In this document: piece after piece, positions 14,815-24,123 of the stretch
Position numbering within the stretch: position 1 is the stretch's first letter
Layout of the letters: the number at the start of each line of letters is the position of its first letter
NCBI GenBank assembly: GCA_964401385.1
Contig: CAYNYF010000068.1
Coordinates: 1 to 24,123, forward strand
Source of the DNA: CAYNYF01 sp964401385
GTDB taxonomy: Bacteria; Planctomycetota; Phycisphaerae; SM23-33
Direction: 5' to 3'
Length of the DNA: 24,123 nt
Notes under the pieces: model-generated
Databases searched by the model: none
The model's input: only the letters and a program-made list of their open reading frames with translations
Told to the model about the DNA's origin: nothing
Program-made: the position numbers and the translations under genes

Positions 14815-16928
14815 TGGGCAGTCTGGACGTTATCAACCAATGGTTTCTGGTCGGGGCGGGAATGGCGCTGGTCCCGCTCATCATTCACCTGGTCCAGCGT
14901 CGCCGCATTCGGCAGGTGGTGTTCTCTTCGGTACGCTTCCTGCGGACCATGTCGCAGCGGGTGGTGCGCCGCCGCCGACTGACGGAACTGCTGCTGATCC
15001 TGCTGAGAATGGTGGCCCTGGCCGCCCTGGCGCTGGCCTTTGCCCGTCCGTTCTTCCGGGAAAGGCCCAAGGGCCTCAGCGGCGACGCGATGTTGGAAAA
15101 CCAGGCGGCGTTGATCCTGGTGGACAACTCCTACTCGATGCGCGTCGGTGGCCGGCTGGAAAGCGCCAAACAGCAGGCCCTGGAACTGTTGGGCGATCTC
15201 GGCCAGGGCCCCAAGGTCGGCATCGCCTCCTTCTCCCGGCAGTTGCAGCCCCTTTCCCAGATCGGCTCGGACCCGGCCGAGGCGCGGAAAGCCATTCAGG
15301 CAATCCAGCCTTCCTGGCGGGGCACAGACCTCTCGCTGGTACTGGCGGCGGCCGACCGGTACCTGTCCGATCGGGCCAAGGATCGGCGCCAGATCTTTCT
15401 GATCAGCGACTTTCAGCGCAGCGCCTGGGACAGCGGCGGCAATTGGAGGCTCTCCAACGGAACGGTGCTGTCGGTAAAGAACGTATCCGAGAAAGAGTTG
15501 CCGAACGTCCTGATCGAGCGCGTGCAGGTGCCGCGGCTCATCGTGGCCGGAGGGTCGCCCCAGGTCGTTTCCGCCAAGATCGTCAACACCACCAACCAGC
15601 TCATCCCGCGGGCGGCCGTAGCCTTCACAATCGGACAAAAGGTCGTCGAAAGGACCTCTGTCAACCTTCGTCCGCGCGCGGCTGTCCCCGTTCGGTTCCG
15701 CTATACCTTCAAGGACCCCGGCGACGTGACCGGCAGCATCTCGGTGACGGCCAAGGACGCGATGTCCGAAGACAACGTCGCCTACTTCTGCGTTCACGTT
15801 ACCCCGCAGGTGCGGGTGCTGGTGGTCAACGGCGACCCGGCCAGGCAGTTCGCCCGCAACGACGGCTTCTTCCTCAGCGTGGCCCTGGCCGCGCCGATCA
15901 AGGACCGGTCCGGCTTCTTCTCCGTCAGCGAGGTCAGCCCCGCCCAGTTGGAAGCGAAGCATCTGGACGAGACCGACGCGGTGTTCTTCACCAACGTCGC
16001 CGGCATCTCCTCGACGGCACACCAAGCGGTCAAGGAGTTCCTCGAGCGCGGCGGCGGGATTTGCTTTGTGTGCGGGGAGAACTGCCAGCCCGACCGGTTC
16101 AACGAGGCCCTGGCCGACCTGGCGCCGTGCAAACTCCGCCGGAAGGCGATGGGGCAGGGCGAGCAGCCCGCCGTCATCAGCGTCGTCGACCTGAAACACG
16201 AAATCTTCGTCCCCTTCGCCGGGCCGCATACGGGCAACCTTGCCCTGGCGGAGTTCGCGCAGTATTATGAAGTGGAGCGGTTGCAGGCGGCGTCGGTGCT
16301 GGCGCGTTTCAGCACCGGCCACCCGGCTCTGCTGGAAATTCGGCTCGGCAAGGGCAAATCGATTCTATTCCCCTCGGCGATGGATCTGGAGTGGAACAAT
16401 CTGTGCCTCAAGAGCGTGTTCGTGCCATTCGTCCACCAACTGGCCAAGCGGCTGTGGGCGGAGCACTCGGCCGGCCAGCGGAATGTAATCGTCGGCGATA
16501 AGGTCACTTACCAGATCGTACACAAGGTCGACAAGGTCGAGCTACAGACGCCCGACGGCCAGAAGGCCCCCCCCGGCATCCAAACCGGCAGCGATGGTCT
16601 TCCAACAGTGTCGTTCACCCCCGAACGGCCGGGCGTTTACGAGCTGACCTGTGGCCAGACCCAAGTCAGGTTCGCGGCCAACCTGGATGCCCGCGAGCCG
16701 GACCTGCGGCCATTGAGCGGGGACGATATCAAGGAATTAGTTTCTTCCGTGCAACCTCGTGCGGATGAGAGCGTCAAAGGTGCAGTCAAGGCCCGTCCGG
16801 TGGTCGGCGAAAAGGCGGCCCGCGAACGGGTGGAGAACCAACAGAAGCTTTGGTGGTATCTGATCGGGCTGGTGCTGTTGGCGCTGGTGGCCGAAATGAT
16901 TCTGGCCGCCCGCGCGGGCACCTCCTGA
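14814..16928 (+). CDS. BatA-like membrane protein with VWA domain
   Basis: A 704-aa protein with the BatA/aerotolerance N-terminal module: membrane segment about 10-27, a basic stretch RRRIRQVVFSSVRFLRTM, and a second segment about 58-79. A VWA domain follows with MIDAS DNSYS (D104, S106, S108), GTD near 170 and ISDFQ (D199). After a beta-rich section (about 220-330) comes a flavodoxin-like or class-I-amidotransferase-like fold (VRVLVVNGD..., DAVFFTNVAGIS..., GGGICFVCGENC), as seen in related planctomycete proteins. A C-terminal membrane helix spans about 678-698 (WYLIGLVLLALVAEMILAA). So most of it is extracytoplasmic or faces the membrane surface between anchors. It is translationally coupled to DUF58. 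It is probably a metal-dependent adhesion or scaffold partner of the MoxR ATPases. Confidence 0.88.
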   Translation: MGSLDVINQWFLVGAGMALVPLIIHLVQRRRIRQVVFSSVRFLRTMSQRVVRRRRLTELLLILLRMVALAALALAFARPFFRERPKGLSGDAMLENQAALILVDNSYSMRVGGRLESAKQQALELLGDLGQGPKVGIASFSRQLQPLSQIGSDPAEARKAIQAIQPSWRGTDLSLVLAAADRYLSDRAKDRRQIFLISDFQRSAWDSGGNWRLSNGTVLSVKNVSEKELPNVLIERVQVPRLIVAGGSPQVVSAKIVNTTNQLIPRAAVAFTIGQKVVERTSVNLRPRAAVPVRFRYTFKDPGDVTGSISVTAKDAMSEDNVAYFCVHVTPQVRVLVVNGDPARQFARNDGFFLSVALAAPIKDRSGFFSVSEVSPAQLEAKHLDETDAVFFTNVAGISSTAHQAVKEFLERGGGICFVCGENCQPDRFNEALADLAPCKLRRKAMGQGEQPAVISVVDLKHEIFVPFAGPHTGNLALAEFAQYYEVERLQAASVLARFSTGHPALLEIRLGKGKSILFPSAMDLEWNNLCLKSVFVPFVHQLAKRLWAEHSAGQRNVIVGDKVTYQIVHKVDKVELQTPDGQKAPPGIQTGSDGLPTVSFTPERPGVYELTCGQTQVRFAANLDAREPDLRPLSGDDIKELVSSVQPRADESVKGAVKARPVVGEKAARERVENQQKLWWYLIGLVLLALVAEMILAARAGTS

Positions 16929-17049
16929 GCGGCGGTGAATCCGCCGGCCGCGATTGCACATGCGGCAGCGCGAATTGCTCGGCGCCATCGGCTGTAGGGG
17001 CGCCGGGCCGCAGCGGCTCGCGGACGCACGGGCCGGAAGGGAGCGCACC

Positions 17050-20000
17050 ATGGCTGGACCGGAAGCAGAGCTAAAAAGCCGTTTGGGACGAGTCCGTCGC
17101 CGGTGGAAGCTTACGGCCGCGGTACGCGGGCTGCTGCTGGTGGCGACTGAGGCGCTGGGAATCAGCCTGCTGGTGCTGCTGGCGGACCTGATCTACAGCT
17201 TCAGCGGCAAAATCCTGCTGGGGCTGTGGTGCGTCGGTGGGGCGGTGCTGGCGGTCCTGTTCACCCGGCACGTGCTGTATCCGCTGTTCCGCCGCATCTC
17301 CGACGAGCAGATCGCCTTGCTGGTGGAGGAACGCGCCGAGCAGGCCGAGGGGGCGGTCATATCCGCGGTGGAGTTCCGTCGCCAGCGCCGCGGCGGCCTG
17401 TACAGCTTCCTTGTCGGATTCCTCGTCGACGACGCGGTCCACCGGATCGACAGGACGCCGCTGCGCGTGGTGTCGAATCTGCGCCGGCTGCGGAAGCACC
17501 TCTTGGTGGCGACAGTGCTGCTGCTGGTCTTTGTCGGCACCACCGTCAGCGTCCAGCAGTTCCAGAGCCCCGAGGGCCGCACTTTCAACCCGCTGGCGCG
17601 GATCCAGCAGGACACGGATCGCGCCCGCCGCCAGCGCGAGCTGAGGCGAGAGATGGCGCCGAAGCCGCCGGAGAAGCTTACCTTCGAGGTCAGCCCCGGC
17701 AACGTCGACGTCCTTCGCGGCGGCGCCATCCCCGTGGTCGTCAGGCTCTCTCGTGCGACGGCGGTCACGCCGGAGCTTCTGTGCCGGTCAAAGAAAGGCA
17801 AGTGGGAAACCTTGCCCATGTTTGAGATCCCGGCCCTGCGCAGCTACAGCCGCCAACTCAGCGACATTGCCGAGGACATGGAGTACAAGATCGCCGCGGG
17901 CCGCCAGGAATCGGATATTTTTACGGCCAAGGTGTACGACCCGCTGCGGATCAAGAGCATTGAGCTGACCTATGACTATCCGAAGTACCTGGAGCTGCCG
18001 CAGGAGGTGGTTTCCGACGCCAAGGGCGACATCATGGTGCCGGCCGGCACCCAGGTGGGCCTGCGCGTCCTGGCCAACAATCAGATCAAGAGCGGCAAGG
18101 TCGTCTTCGAGGAGAAGATCCAGGACAAGCAGTCCGTGCCGCTGGCCGCCGGCGCGAAGGCCGCCGACGGGGCGAAGACCAGCTTCCCCGTTCCGGAAGG
18201 CACCAACACCAGCTACATGCTGACCGTCGCTGACATGTACGGCAGCACCGTCACCACCGACCAGTTCTACTACGTCAAGGCCGTGCCCGACGAGCCCCCC
18301 ACTGTCGAGATGGTCTCTCCCAGGGTGGACATGTCCATCCATCCGCTGTGCGAGGTGACCTTCAAGGCCAAGGTCACCGACGACTTCGGCGTCAAGGAAG
18401 GCTTGGTCAAGGCCAAGTTGTACAAGGGCGAGAAGGTCAAGCCGCTGACGTACAAGATGAAGACCACCGACGACGCCGGCAAGACCGAAAACGTGAAAGA
18501 CGGCGAAGCCGAATACGTCCTCGAACTGGACTCGGCCAAGCCGAGCATGCAGACCGGGGACATGATCTTCTATCATTTCGAGGTCTCCGACCGCAAAGGC
18601 CAGGTGGCCAGGACGGACGTGTTCTACATCAAGATGTGGCCGCTGGAGGTGGCCGCAACCTGGCCCGACAGCGTCGCCCCGCCCGACCTGCCCCACGAGA
18701 CCTTCAACGACCCCATGGACCTGATGCTGTTCCTGGCGGCCGCCTGGCACCTGGAGCAGCAGCGGGGCCAGATCCCCGCGGGGGAGTTCAACGCCAAGAG
18801 TGAGAAGATCGCCCAGCGGATGGAAGTCGGGGACCCGCCGGACTTTGCCTCCTTCTGGGGCCACGGCGGGGCGCCCGAGGGCGGCGGGCCCAACCGCGCC
18901 CAGATCCTGGCAACCGCCACCCGGCACATTGAAACCGCCCACGGATTGCTCAAGTACAAGAAAGGGTCCGACGGGCTTCACCTTCCGGGCCAGGCCGCCG
19001 ATTTCATGCGCGTCGCGCTGGCCATGGTCGAGACCCTCGGCCGGGACAAGCGCGTGCTGGCGCTGGAGCTGAACCCCGAGCCGCTTCATACCGGTCAGCC
19101 CTCCAGCGGTCACGCCGACGACCCGGTGATGGAGCAGATCGCCTTCCGCCCGCCGAGCACGATGACCGACGCCCTGACCGCCTTCCAGCAGCCGGACAAC
19201 CCCCCGCGACTGCTGCCCCCGGACTACCGCAGGGCGCTGCAGATCAAGGAGCGCAAGGCCTTCCGGGTCAAACAGCTCCGCATCGCCGGCGAGATCTACG
19301 CCACCGAGGAACAGATCATCGAGATGGCCCGCGAGCAACTGGGGCACATCCAGCTCCGCGAGGCCGTCGACGACAACACCCCCAACGACCCGGCCCAGAG
19401 CGGCGGCGCCGGGGGCGAGGAAATCCGCGTCGACAAGCGGGCCATTCCTTATAAGGAGATGGTCACGGCCGAGGAACGCCGGGCCTCCGTGGCTCGGGCC
19501 GACAAGCAGACACTCTCCGAGCCGAAGGTCGACCGGGTCAAGACCCCGCTGAAGTACAACAAGCTCCGCAACAACGAGCGCCGCGGCGGGTCCAACCCCT
19601 ACATGAGTCAGGCCCCCGGAAGCGGCGGTGGGGACGATGACCCCGAAGACCGGGAACGCCCGGAGCGGATGGACGAGGAAGCCCTGCGCCGGATGCGGCA
19701 GCGAATCATGGCGCGTCGTCAGCCGAGCGGCGGCGGTGGCGGCGGCGGTGAGCAGTCGCAGACCGGAATGCAGCAGCCCGGTGAGATGGGCCAGCAGCAG
19801 GGCGGGCAGGCGTCGCTGCAACAGATGACCGCCTGGCAGCAAGCCCTGGGCCAGGCCGCCGGGCAGCTCGCCCGCGACGTGGCGCGGCACATGGAGCCCG
19901 GGGACTCGATGTCCCGCGGCGCCGTCAGCGAGATGCGGCAAGCCGCCGGTCAGATGAGAATGGCCTCGCGCAGCTTCGAGCGGGGCGACGTGCGTGGAGG

Positions 20001-21567
20001 AATCCAGCACGCCCGCCGCGCCCAGGGCCTGCTCCGCACGGCCATGCACCGCCTGAACGTCTCGCAATACGATAACCTCGAACAGGCCGTTGCCGCCGCG
20101 CAGGACGGCGCCGCTGCCCTGGTGGCCAACCAGTACCGCGTCGGTCGCAGCACCGAGCAGGTCGCCCGGCGCATCGGCGAAATGACCGGCCAGCCCGGCC
20201 AGGCGCAGCCTGGCAGAACGCAGCCCGGGCAGGCACAGCCTGGCAGAACGCAGCCCGGGCAGGCACAGCCTGGAACAGGTCAGCCCGGGCAGGCACAGCC
20301 TGGAACAGGTCAGCCCGGGCAGGCACAGCCTGGAACAGGTCAGCCCGGCCAGGGGCAGCCTGGAACGCGTCAACCCGGGCAGGGGCAGCCTGGGAGAACG
20401 CAGCCCGGGCAGGCGCAGCCTGGAACGCGTCAACCCGGGCAGGGGCAGCCTGGGACAGGCCAGCCCGGCGCAGGCAAGCCGGGCGAGGTTCAGGCCCCTT
20501 CGCGCCAGGCCGTCGAAAAGGCCGTCGCGCAGGATCCGCGCATTGGGCCGCAATTGAAAGGCCTGGCGGCCGAGCAGGGCAAGCTGGCCCAGGACCTCGG
20601 CGCCTTCACCGGTTACGTCAATGACCTGAAGAAGTGGGCGGACGAGGCGGCCAAGAGTCGCGTGGCCGGCTCGTTAACGGATGTGAGCGGCAACCTGCGT
20701 CGGGAGGACACGGCGCAGAAGATGGTGGACGCGGCCGTTGGGCTTGCCGCCAGGGATCTGCGTTCGGCTCGGCGGGCCCAGAAAGATGTGGAAGCAGCCT
20801 TGTGGCGGATGGAGGCAGGCGTGCGTGAGGCCGGCGAAATCCTGGCCGGCTCGCGGACGGGTATCCTCCGCCGCGCCGCCCGCGAGGCCAAGGACATCGG
20901 CACCCGGGTGGCCTCGATGGCCGGTCAGGGCCAGCCTGGTCAGGGTCAGCCCGGCCAAGGTCAGCCTGGTCAGGCCCAGCCCGGCCAGGGTCAGCCCGGA
21001 CAAGCTCAGCCTGGTCAGGCCCAGCCCGGCCAGGGTCAGCCCGGGCAAGGTCAGCCTGGTCAGGCCCAGCCCGGCCAGGGTCAGCCCGGCAAGCCGCAGC
21101 CCGGTGAAGCCAAGCCAGGGGCGGAACTGGCTCAGCGCCTGACCGATCAGGAGGGCCGGTTGTCGGGTGAGCCCGGCGACGATCGCGGCAGCCCCAGCAG
21201 CGCCGGCGGCGGCACCGGCTCCAATCGGGACATCGGACAGTTGTTCGTGAGGTCGCGCCGGCTGGCCGGAACCCTTCGCAGCCTTGAGGATGAGCAACTC
21301 GAACCGGCGATTCGATTCATTCGCCGCAAGGCCGCGACCATCCAGGACTTCAAAAAGATGTTTGACCGGGCCCGCAAGGCCGAGGCCATGAAGTTCTCCA
21401 ACGTCGTCCTCGGCGTCGGAGAGAACATGGAAGCCAAGCTTCAGGAAGAACTCTCGGCCAAACGGCTCCACGCAGAGCAGCGGGAGGAATGCCCGCCGAA
21501 ATATCGGGATTACGTTGACGCCTACTACGAGGCGCTCAGCAAGGCCGCTACGAGGAACGATCGTTGA
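17050..21567 (+). CDS. Very large membrane protein, DUF4175-like layout, with QPG repeat blocks
   Basis: 1505 aa; ATG 17050 follows GGAAGGGAG at 6 nt, while the upstream in-frame start at 16954 lacks such a site. N-terminal membrane segments lie at about 22-48, 55-72 and 150-167, followed by a beta-rich region with repeated Ig-like motifs (about 210-530). A long helical, charged region comes next (550-1000). Then come Gly/Gln-rich stretches, a first block of about 20 QPGxx pentapeptides (1048-1147), a helical segment (1150-1290), a second block of about 13 QPGQ(A/G) pentapeptides (1292-1357), and a helical C-terminus. The order of three N-terminal helices, a large helical body and a Q/G/P-rich tail resembles DUF4175-type proteins of planctomycetes; I cannot confirm the family. 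It sits between two VWA membrane proteins and may be the scaffold of their complex. Confidence 0.85.
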   Translation: MAGPEAELKSRLGRVRRRWKLTAAVRGLLLVATEALGISLLVLLADLIYSFSGKILLGLWCVGGAVLAVLFTRHVLYPLFRRISDEQIALLVEERAEQAEGAVISAVEFRRQRRGGLYSFLVGFLVDDAVHRIDRTPLRVVSNLRRLRKHLLVATVLLLVFVGTTVSVQQFQSPEGRTFNPLARIQQDTDRARRQRELRREMAPKPPEKLTFEVSPGNVDVLRGGAIPVVVRLSRATAVTPELLCRSKKGKWETLPMFEIPALRSYSRQLSDIAEDMEYKIAAGRQESDIFTAKVYDPLRIKSIELTYDYPKYLELPQEVVSDAKGDIMVPAGTQVGLRVLANNQIKSGKVVFEEKIQDKQSVPLAAGAKAADGAKTSFPVPEGTNTSYMLTVADMYGSTVTTDQFYYVKAVPDEPPTVEMVSPRVDMSIHPLCEVTFKAKVTDDFGVKEGLVKAKLYKGEKVKPLTYKMKTTDDAGKTENVKDGEAEYVLELDSAKPSMQTGDMIFYHFEVSDRKGQVARTDVFYIKMWPLEVAATWPDSVAPPDLPHETFNDPMDLMLFLAAAWHLEQQRGQIPAGEFNAKSEKIAQRMEVGDPPDFASFWGHGGAPEGGGPNRAQILATATRHIETAHGLLKYKKGSDGLHLPGQAADFMRVALAMVETLGRDKRVLALELNPEPLHTGQPSSGHADDPVMEQIAFRPPSTMTDALTAFQQPDNPPRLLPPDYRRALQIKERKAFRVKQLRIAGEIYATEEQIIEMAREQLGHIQLREAVDDNTPNDPAQSGGAGGEEIRVDKRAIPYKEMVTAEERRASVARADKQTLSEPKVDRVKTPLKYNKLRNNERRGGSNPYMSQAPGSGGGDDDPEDRERPERMDEEALRRMRQRIMARRQPSGGGGGGGEQSQTGMQQPGEMGQQQGGQASLQQMTAWQQALGQAAGQLARDVARHMEPGDSMSRGAVSEMRQAAGQMRMASRSFERGDVRGGIQHARRAQGLLRTAMHRLNVSQYDNLEQAVAAAQDGAAALVANQYRVGRSTEQVARRIGEMTGQPGQAQPGRTQPGQAQPGRTQPGQAQPGTGQPGQAQPGTGQPGQAQPGTGQPGQGQPGTRQPGQGQPGRTQPGQAQPGTRQPGQGQPGTGQPGAGKPGEVQAPSRQAVEKAVAQDPRIGPQLKGLAAEQGKLAQDLGAFTGYVNDLKKWADEAAKSRVAGSLTDVSGNLRREDTAQKMVDAAVGLAARDLRSARRAQKDVEAALWRMEAGVREAGEILAGSRTGILRRAAREAKDIGTRVASMAGQGQPGQGQPGQGQPGQAQPGQGQPGQAQPGQAQPGQGQPGQGQPGQAQPGQGQPGKPQPGEAKPGAELAQRLTDQEGRLSGEPGDDRGSPSSAGGGTGSNRDIGQLFVRSRRLAGTLRSLEDEQLEPAIRFIRRKAATIQDFKKMFDRARKAEAMKFSNVVLGVGENMEAKLQEELSAKRLHAEQREECPPKYRDYVDAYYEALSKAATRNDR
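20191..20490 (+). repeat. Intragenic tandem repeat, block 1 (15/30-bp units encoding QPGxx)
   Basis: About 20 consecutive 15-bp units, often organised as 30-bp units. The 30-bp units at 20281-20310 and 20311-20340 are identical. They encode QPGQA alternating with QPGRT, QPGTG or QPGTR. The high DNA identity of adjacent units indicates recent slippage or unequal crossing over, and copy number may vary between strains. Confidence 0.92.
20923..21120 (+). repeat. Intragenic tandem repeat, block 2 (encoding QPGQ[AG])
   Basis: About 13 units of 15 bp encode QPGQG or QPGQA, ending KPQPGEAKPG. It lies in the same gene as block 1, about 430 bp downstream. The codon mix differs from block 1 (many CAGGGTCAG and CAGGCCCAG), so the blocks expanded separately. 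Confidence 0.9.
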
Positions 21568-21650
21568 CCGAGAAAATGGCTCCAGGGACCCAGCGGTCGG
21601 CTCGGGAGAGCTAGGTCGCCCGTCTTCGGAGACCTCGAGAGAATCCAAGC

Positions 21651-24020
21651 GTGTTTGAGAAGCTTTTTAAGTACCCGATGGAGAAGTTCGCCAGCGGCAG
21701 TGTGCGCCTGGGGTCCGGCTGGCGGCCCGAGCTGGCGCTGCTGGCGGTGATCGTTGCGGTGGTCGCGGCCGTGTACTTCTATCGGCGCGCGCCCGGCGGC
21801 ATCGGCCGCGGGAAACGCGCTGTGCTGTCGGCGCTTCGAGGCCTGGCGCTGGCCCTGGTGGTGCTGATTCTGTTTCGCCCGGTGCTGAGCATCCCCTTGC
21901 CGCTGACGCACAATTGCTTCGTGGCGGTGCTGGTGGACGATTCCCGCAGCATGCGGATCGAAGACGCCGGCGCCCAGGGCGCCCGCACCGCCAAGGCCGC
22001 GCGGAAAAGCCGCCTGTCGGTGGTCAAGGATGTCCTCTCCCAGCCGGCGAAGGCGAACCCGGACGGCGAGGGCGCCTTGCTGGAGGAACTCAAGGGCGTG
22101 GCCACGGTTCGTCTGTTCAAGTTCAGCGGCCGGGCCGAGCGGATTGGCGGGATCGACGAGGTCATCGGCACCGGCGAGCGGACGAATCTGTACGACGCCC
22201 TGCGCGTGCTCGACACGGAGTTGCGGGGCGTGCCGCTGGTGGCGGGGGTGATGTTGAGCGACGGGGCCGACAATTCCGCGGGATCGCCGGCCGAAATGGC
22301 CGCCGAACTGGGGCGGAAGAACATCCCGATCTACTGCGTGGGTGTGGGCGACCCGAACCCGCCGAACGACTACGAAGTGATGCGCGTCTACTGCCCGCGC
22401 GAGGTCCGCTGCAACACGTCCGTGGAGATCCAGGCCAGCATTCGGGCCACCGGGTTCGACAAACCGTTCCAGGTGATCCTGACCCGCGGTGAGAGGGTGC
22501 TGGAAACCGTCAACGTCGTTCCCGACCCGGACGTGGACATCCATCCGGTTCGCCTGACGTTCCGTCCGGATGACCAGGGGACGTTCCGCTACGCCGTGGA
22601 GATCCCCTCCGCTCCGGGCGAATTGATCGAAGACAACAACCGGTATGAGTTCCTCGTCAAGGTCACCGACAAGCGTCTGCCGGTGCTGTACCTGGAAGGC
22701 AGCCCGCGCGAGGAGTACCGCTTCCTGCGGCGGGCGCTGTTCCGCGACAAGGACTTCCGCATCGCCAGCATCCTGCGGACGGAAGGGCCGAAGAAGTATA
22801 TCCTTCAGGGCGCCGAGCCCGAGGACGGCCTGAAGGAAGCACCCGGTCCCGGGGCACGCGGGCCCAGGGACAAGGACATCAACGGGTACCCCGAGACCAA
22901 GAAGCACCTTTACCGCTTCGAGGCGGTGATCCTCGGCGACATCGAGGCCACCTACCTGACGCGAAAGCAGCGGGAGATCACCGAGGCCTTTGTCCGCGAG
23001 CGCGGCGGCGGGCTGCTCATGCTGGGCGGGGTCAACTCCTTCAACCTGGGCAACTACCAGGACACCATGATCGAAAAGATGCTGCCGGTGATCCTGCCCC
23101 GCCCGAACGTGGCGTACCAGCACCGGGAGTTCAGCATCGCCCTGACCAAGATCGGCGAGAAGCACCCGGTGATGCGGCAGACCGGCAACCGCCCCGTGGA
23201 CCGGAGCCTCTGGTCCCAGGCACCCACGCTCGTCGGATACAACCCGATCCGGGAGGTCAAGCTCGGGGCGGAGGTCCTGGCGACCGAGCCCAAGAGCGGC
23301 AACCCCGTGCTGGTCGTGCAGAACTACGGCTCCGGCAGAGTGGCCGCGTTCGCCACCGGCGGCTCGTGGCACTGGCAGATGGCCGTGCCGGTGACGGATG
23401 AGCTGCACGAAAAGTTCTGGAAGCAGTTGGTGCGTTGGCTGGCCGTCGGCTCCAAGGGCAACATCTCCGTCAGGCTGGACCGGGACGTGTTTGCCGCCAA
23501 CGAGCCGGTCTCCATCCGCACCAAGGTCCTGGACAACGAACTCAACCCCATCGACAACGCCAAGGTGACCGAGGTCGTCGCCATCATCACCGACCCGTTC
23601 GGTAACAAGCACAAGCTGCCGCAGGAATGGGTGCTTTCGGACGAAGGGGTCTACCAGGCGCAGTACAAGCCGGCCGACGTCGGAGACTATCAGGTCGAGG
23701 TAATTGCCTCGCTGACCGAAGGCCCCAAGCTCTCCCAGACCACCAGCTTCTCCGTGGGCGAGACGCTTACCGAGTTCAGGGACGCCGGTCAGAAGCGTGC
23801 CCTGCTGAAGGACATTGCCGGCAAATCCGGGGGCAAGTACGTCACCGCCGAGGAGGCGCGGCACGTTTGCGGCGAAGTGAAGAAGCTGATCGCGAAGATG
23901 AAGATGGATGAAACCATCCGTGAGACGCGCGACATTTGGGATACGCCGTTGCTGTTTGGCTTACTGGCTTTGGCGCTGTCGGCGGAGTGGTTGCTCCGGC
24001 GCCGGGCCGGTCTGATGTGA
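21651..24020 (+). CDS. Large membrane VWA-domain protein
   Basis: A 789-aa protein beginning at GTG 21651; an in-frame ATG at 21678 is an alternative, and no strong ribosome-binding site decides. Membrane segments lie at about 28-44 and 59-77. They are followed by a VWA domain with MIDAS DDSRS (D96, S98, S100), GERTNLYDAL and LSDGADNSAG, then an Ig-like region (about 245-345). A class-I-amidotransferase-like or flavodoxin-like fold follows (PVLYLEGSPREEYRFLRRAL, AVILGDIEATYLT, RGGGLLMLGGVNSF), then a further beta-rich domain (about 600-710). A C-terminal helix spans about 763-781. The layout parallels the 704-aa BatA-like protein upstream, so the two are probably distant paralogues within one complex. 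The gene begins 83 bp after the large scaffold-like gene. Confidence 0.88.
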   Translation: MFEKLFKYPMEKFASGSVRLGSGWRPELALLAVIVAVVAAVYFYRRAPGGIGRGKRAVLSALRGLALALVVLILFRPVLSIPLPLTHNCFVAVLVDDSRSMRIEDAGAQGARTAKAARKSRLSVVKDVLSQPAKANPDGEGALLEELKGVATVRLFKFSGRAERIGGIDEVIGTGERTNLYDALRVLDTELRGVPLVAGVMLSDGADNSAGSPAEMAAELGRKNIPIYCVGVGDPNPPNDYEVMRVYCPREVRCNTSVEIQASIRATGFDKPFQVILTRGERVLETVNVVPDPDVDIHPVRLTFRPDDQGTFRYAVEIPSAPGELIEDNNRYEFLVKVTDKRLPVLYLEGSPREEYRFLRRALFRDKDFRIASILRTEGPKKYILQGAEPEDGLKEAPGPGARGPRDKDINGYPETKKHLYRFEAVILGDIEATYLTRKQREITEAFVRERGGGLLMLGGVNSFNLGNYQDTMIEKMLPVILPRPNVAYQHREFSIALTKIGEKHPVMRQTGNRPVDRSLWSQAPTLVGYNPIREVKLGAEVLATEPKSGNPVLVVQNYGSGRVAAFATGGSWHWQMAVPVTDELHEKFWKQLVRWLAVGSKGNISVRLDRDVFAANEPVSIRTKVLDNELNPIDNAKVTEVVAIITDPFGNKHKLPQEWVLSDEGVYQAQYKPADVGDYQVEVIASLTEGPKLSQTTSFSVGETLTEFRDAGQKRALLKDIAGKSGGKYVTAEEARHVCGEVKKLIAKMKMDETIRETRDIWDTPLLFGLLALALSAEWLLRRRAGLM

Positions 24021-24056
24021 TCGCAGGACGAATTCGCCCCTCGAGGAGCGGCCGCT

Positions 24057-24123
24057 ATGTCTGTTTCCCTGTTCGATAATCCCGACGACCTGAAAGACTG
24101 GAAGCGTGAGGTCCTCAAGGAGG
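24057..24123 (+). CDS. Start of a further operon gene, cut by the window end
   Basis: An open frame begins at ATG 24057 with GAGGAG 8-9 nt upstream and runs to the end of the window (22 codons: MSVSLFDNPDDLKDWKREVL...). The ribosome-binding site, the 36-bp gap after the VWA gene and the shared direction make it a likely operon member. Too little is present to name a family. Confidence 0.6.
   Translation, partial: MSVSLFDNPDDLKDWKREVLKE

Noticed and set aside
17788..20553. Open frame of 921 codons on the minus strand
   Set aside because: Antisense to the large membrane protein; its apparent repeats are just the complement of the QPG coding repeats.
21525..23864. Open frame of 779 codons on the minus strand
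   Set aside because: Antisense to the VWA gene, whose MIDAS and membrane segments are convincing; the antisense product has shadow-type composition.

Overview
The window is GC-rich, densely coding bacterial DNA. It has a formylglycine-type sulfatase next to a Gfo/Idh/MocA oxidoreductase, a tandem MoxR - DUF58 - BatA-like - large DUF4175-like - VWA operon, and many starts with weak Shine-Dalgarno sites. Together these suggest a planctomycete-like organism (Planctomycetota, perhaps Phycisphaerae), probably environmental. This is inferred from gene content only; there is no rRNA or other marker.

Layout. 1-4115: three minus-strand genes: a short unknown protein, a DASS/SLC13-type anion symporter, and an exported purple-acid-phosphatase-like metallophosphoesterase. 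4116-6903: the notable part. On the minus strand, in order of transcription, lie (i) a compact 639-aa RuvC/HNH nuclease that looks intermediate between IscB and Cas9, (ii) a short CRISPR array of five full 28-bp repeats, one decayed repeat and five 32-35-bp spacers, beginning about 30 bp after the nuclease stop, and (iii) a roughly 400-nt gene-free stretch. That stretch opens with an anti-repeat able to pair with the CRISPR repeat and continues with a string of perfect hairpins, including UUCG- and GNRA-type loops. I read (iii) as an unusually long tracrRNA/omegaRNA-like RNA. No cas1, cas2, cas4, csn2 or tnpA is visible. 6904-8064: a gene-free stretch full of heptamer and exact decamer tandem repeats, plus dispersed repeats.

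8065-11367: Gfo/Idh/MocA oxidoreductase (minus) divergent from a sulfatase (plus), then a stand-alone degenerate receiver protein (minus). 11768-24123: a plus-strand operon of two MoxR AAA+ ATPases, a DUF58 protein, a membrane-anchored BatA-like VWA protein, a 1505-aa membrane protein with two QPG-pentapeptide repeat blocks, a second large membrane VWA protein, and the start of a further gene. By analogy with MoxR-VWA systems, the ATPases probably act with the MIDAS-bearing proteins on envelope or complex assembly; the substrate is unknown.

Main result: a self-contained minimal type II-like module (nuclease, array, very large guide-RNA scaffold) without adaptation genes. The orientation and RNA pairing come from reading the sequence by eye, and no database search was run.
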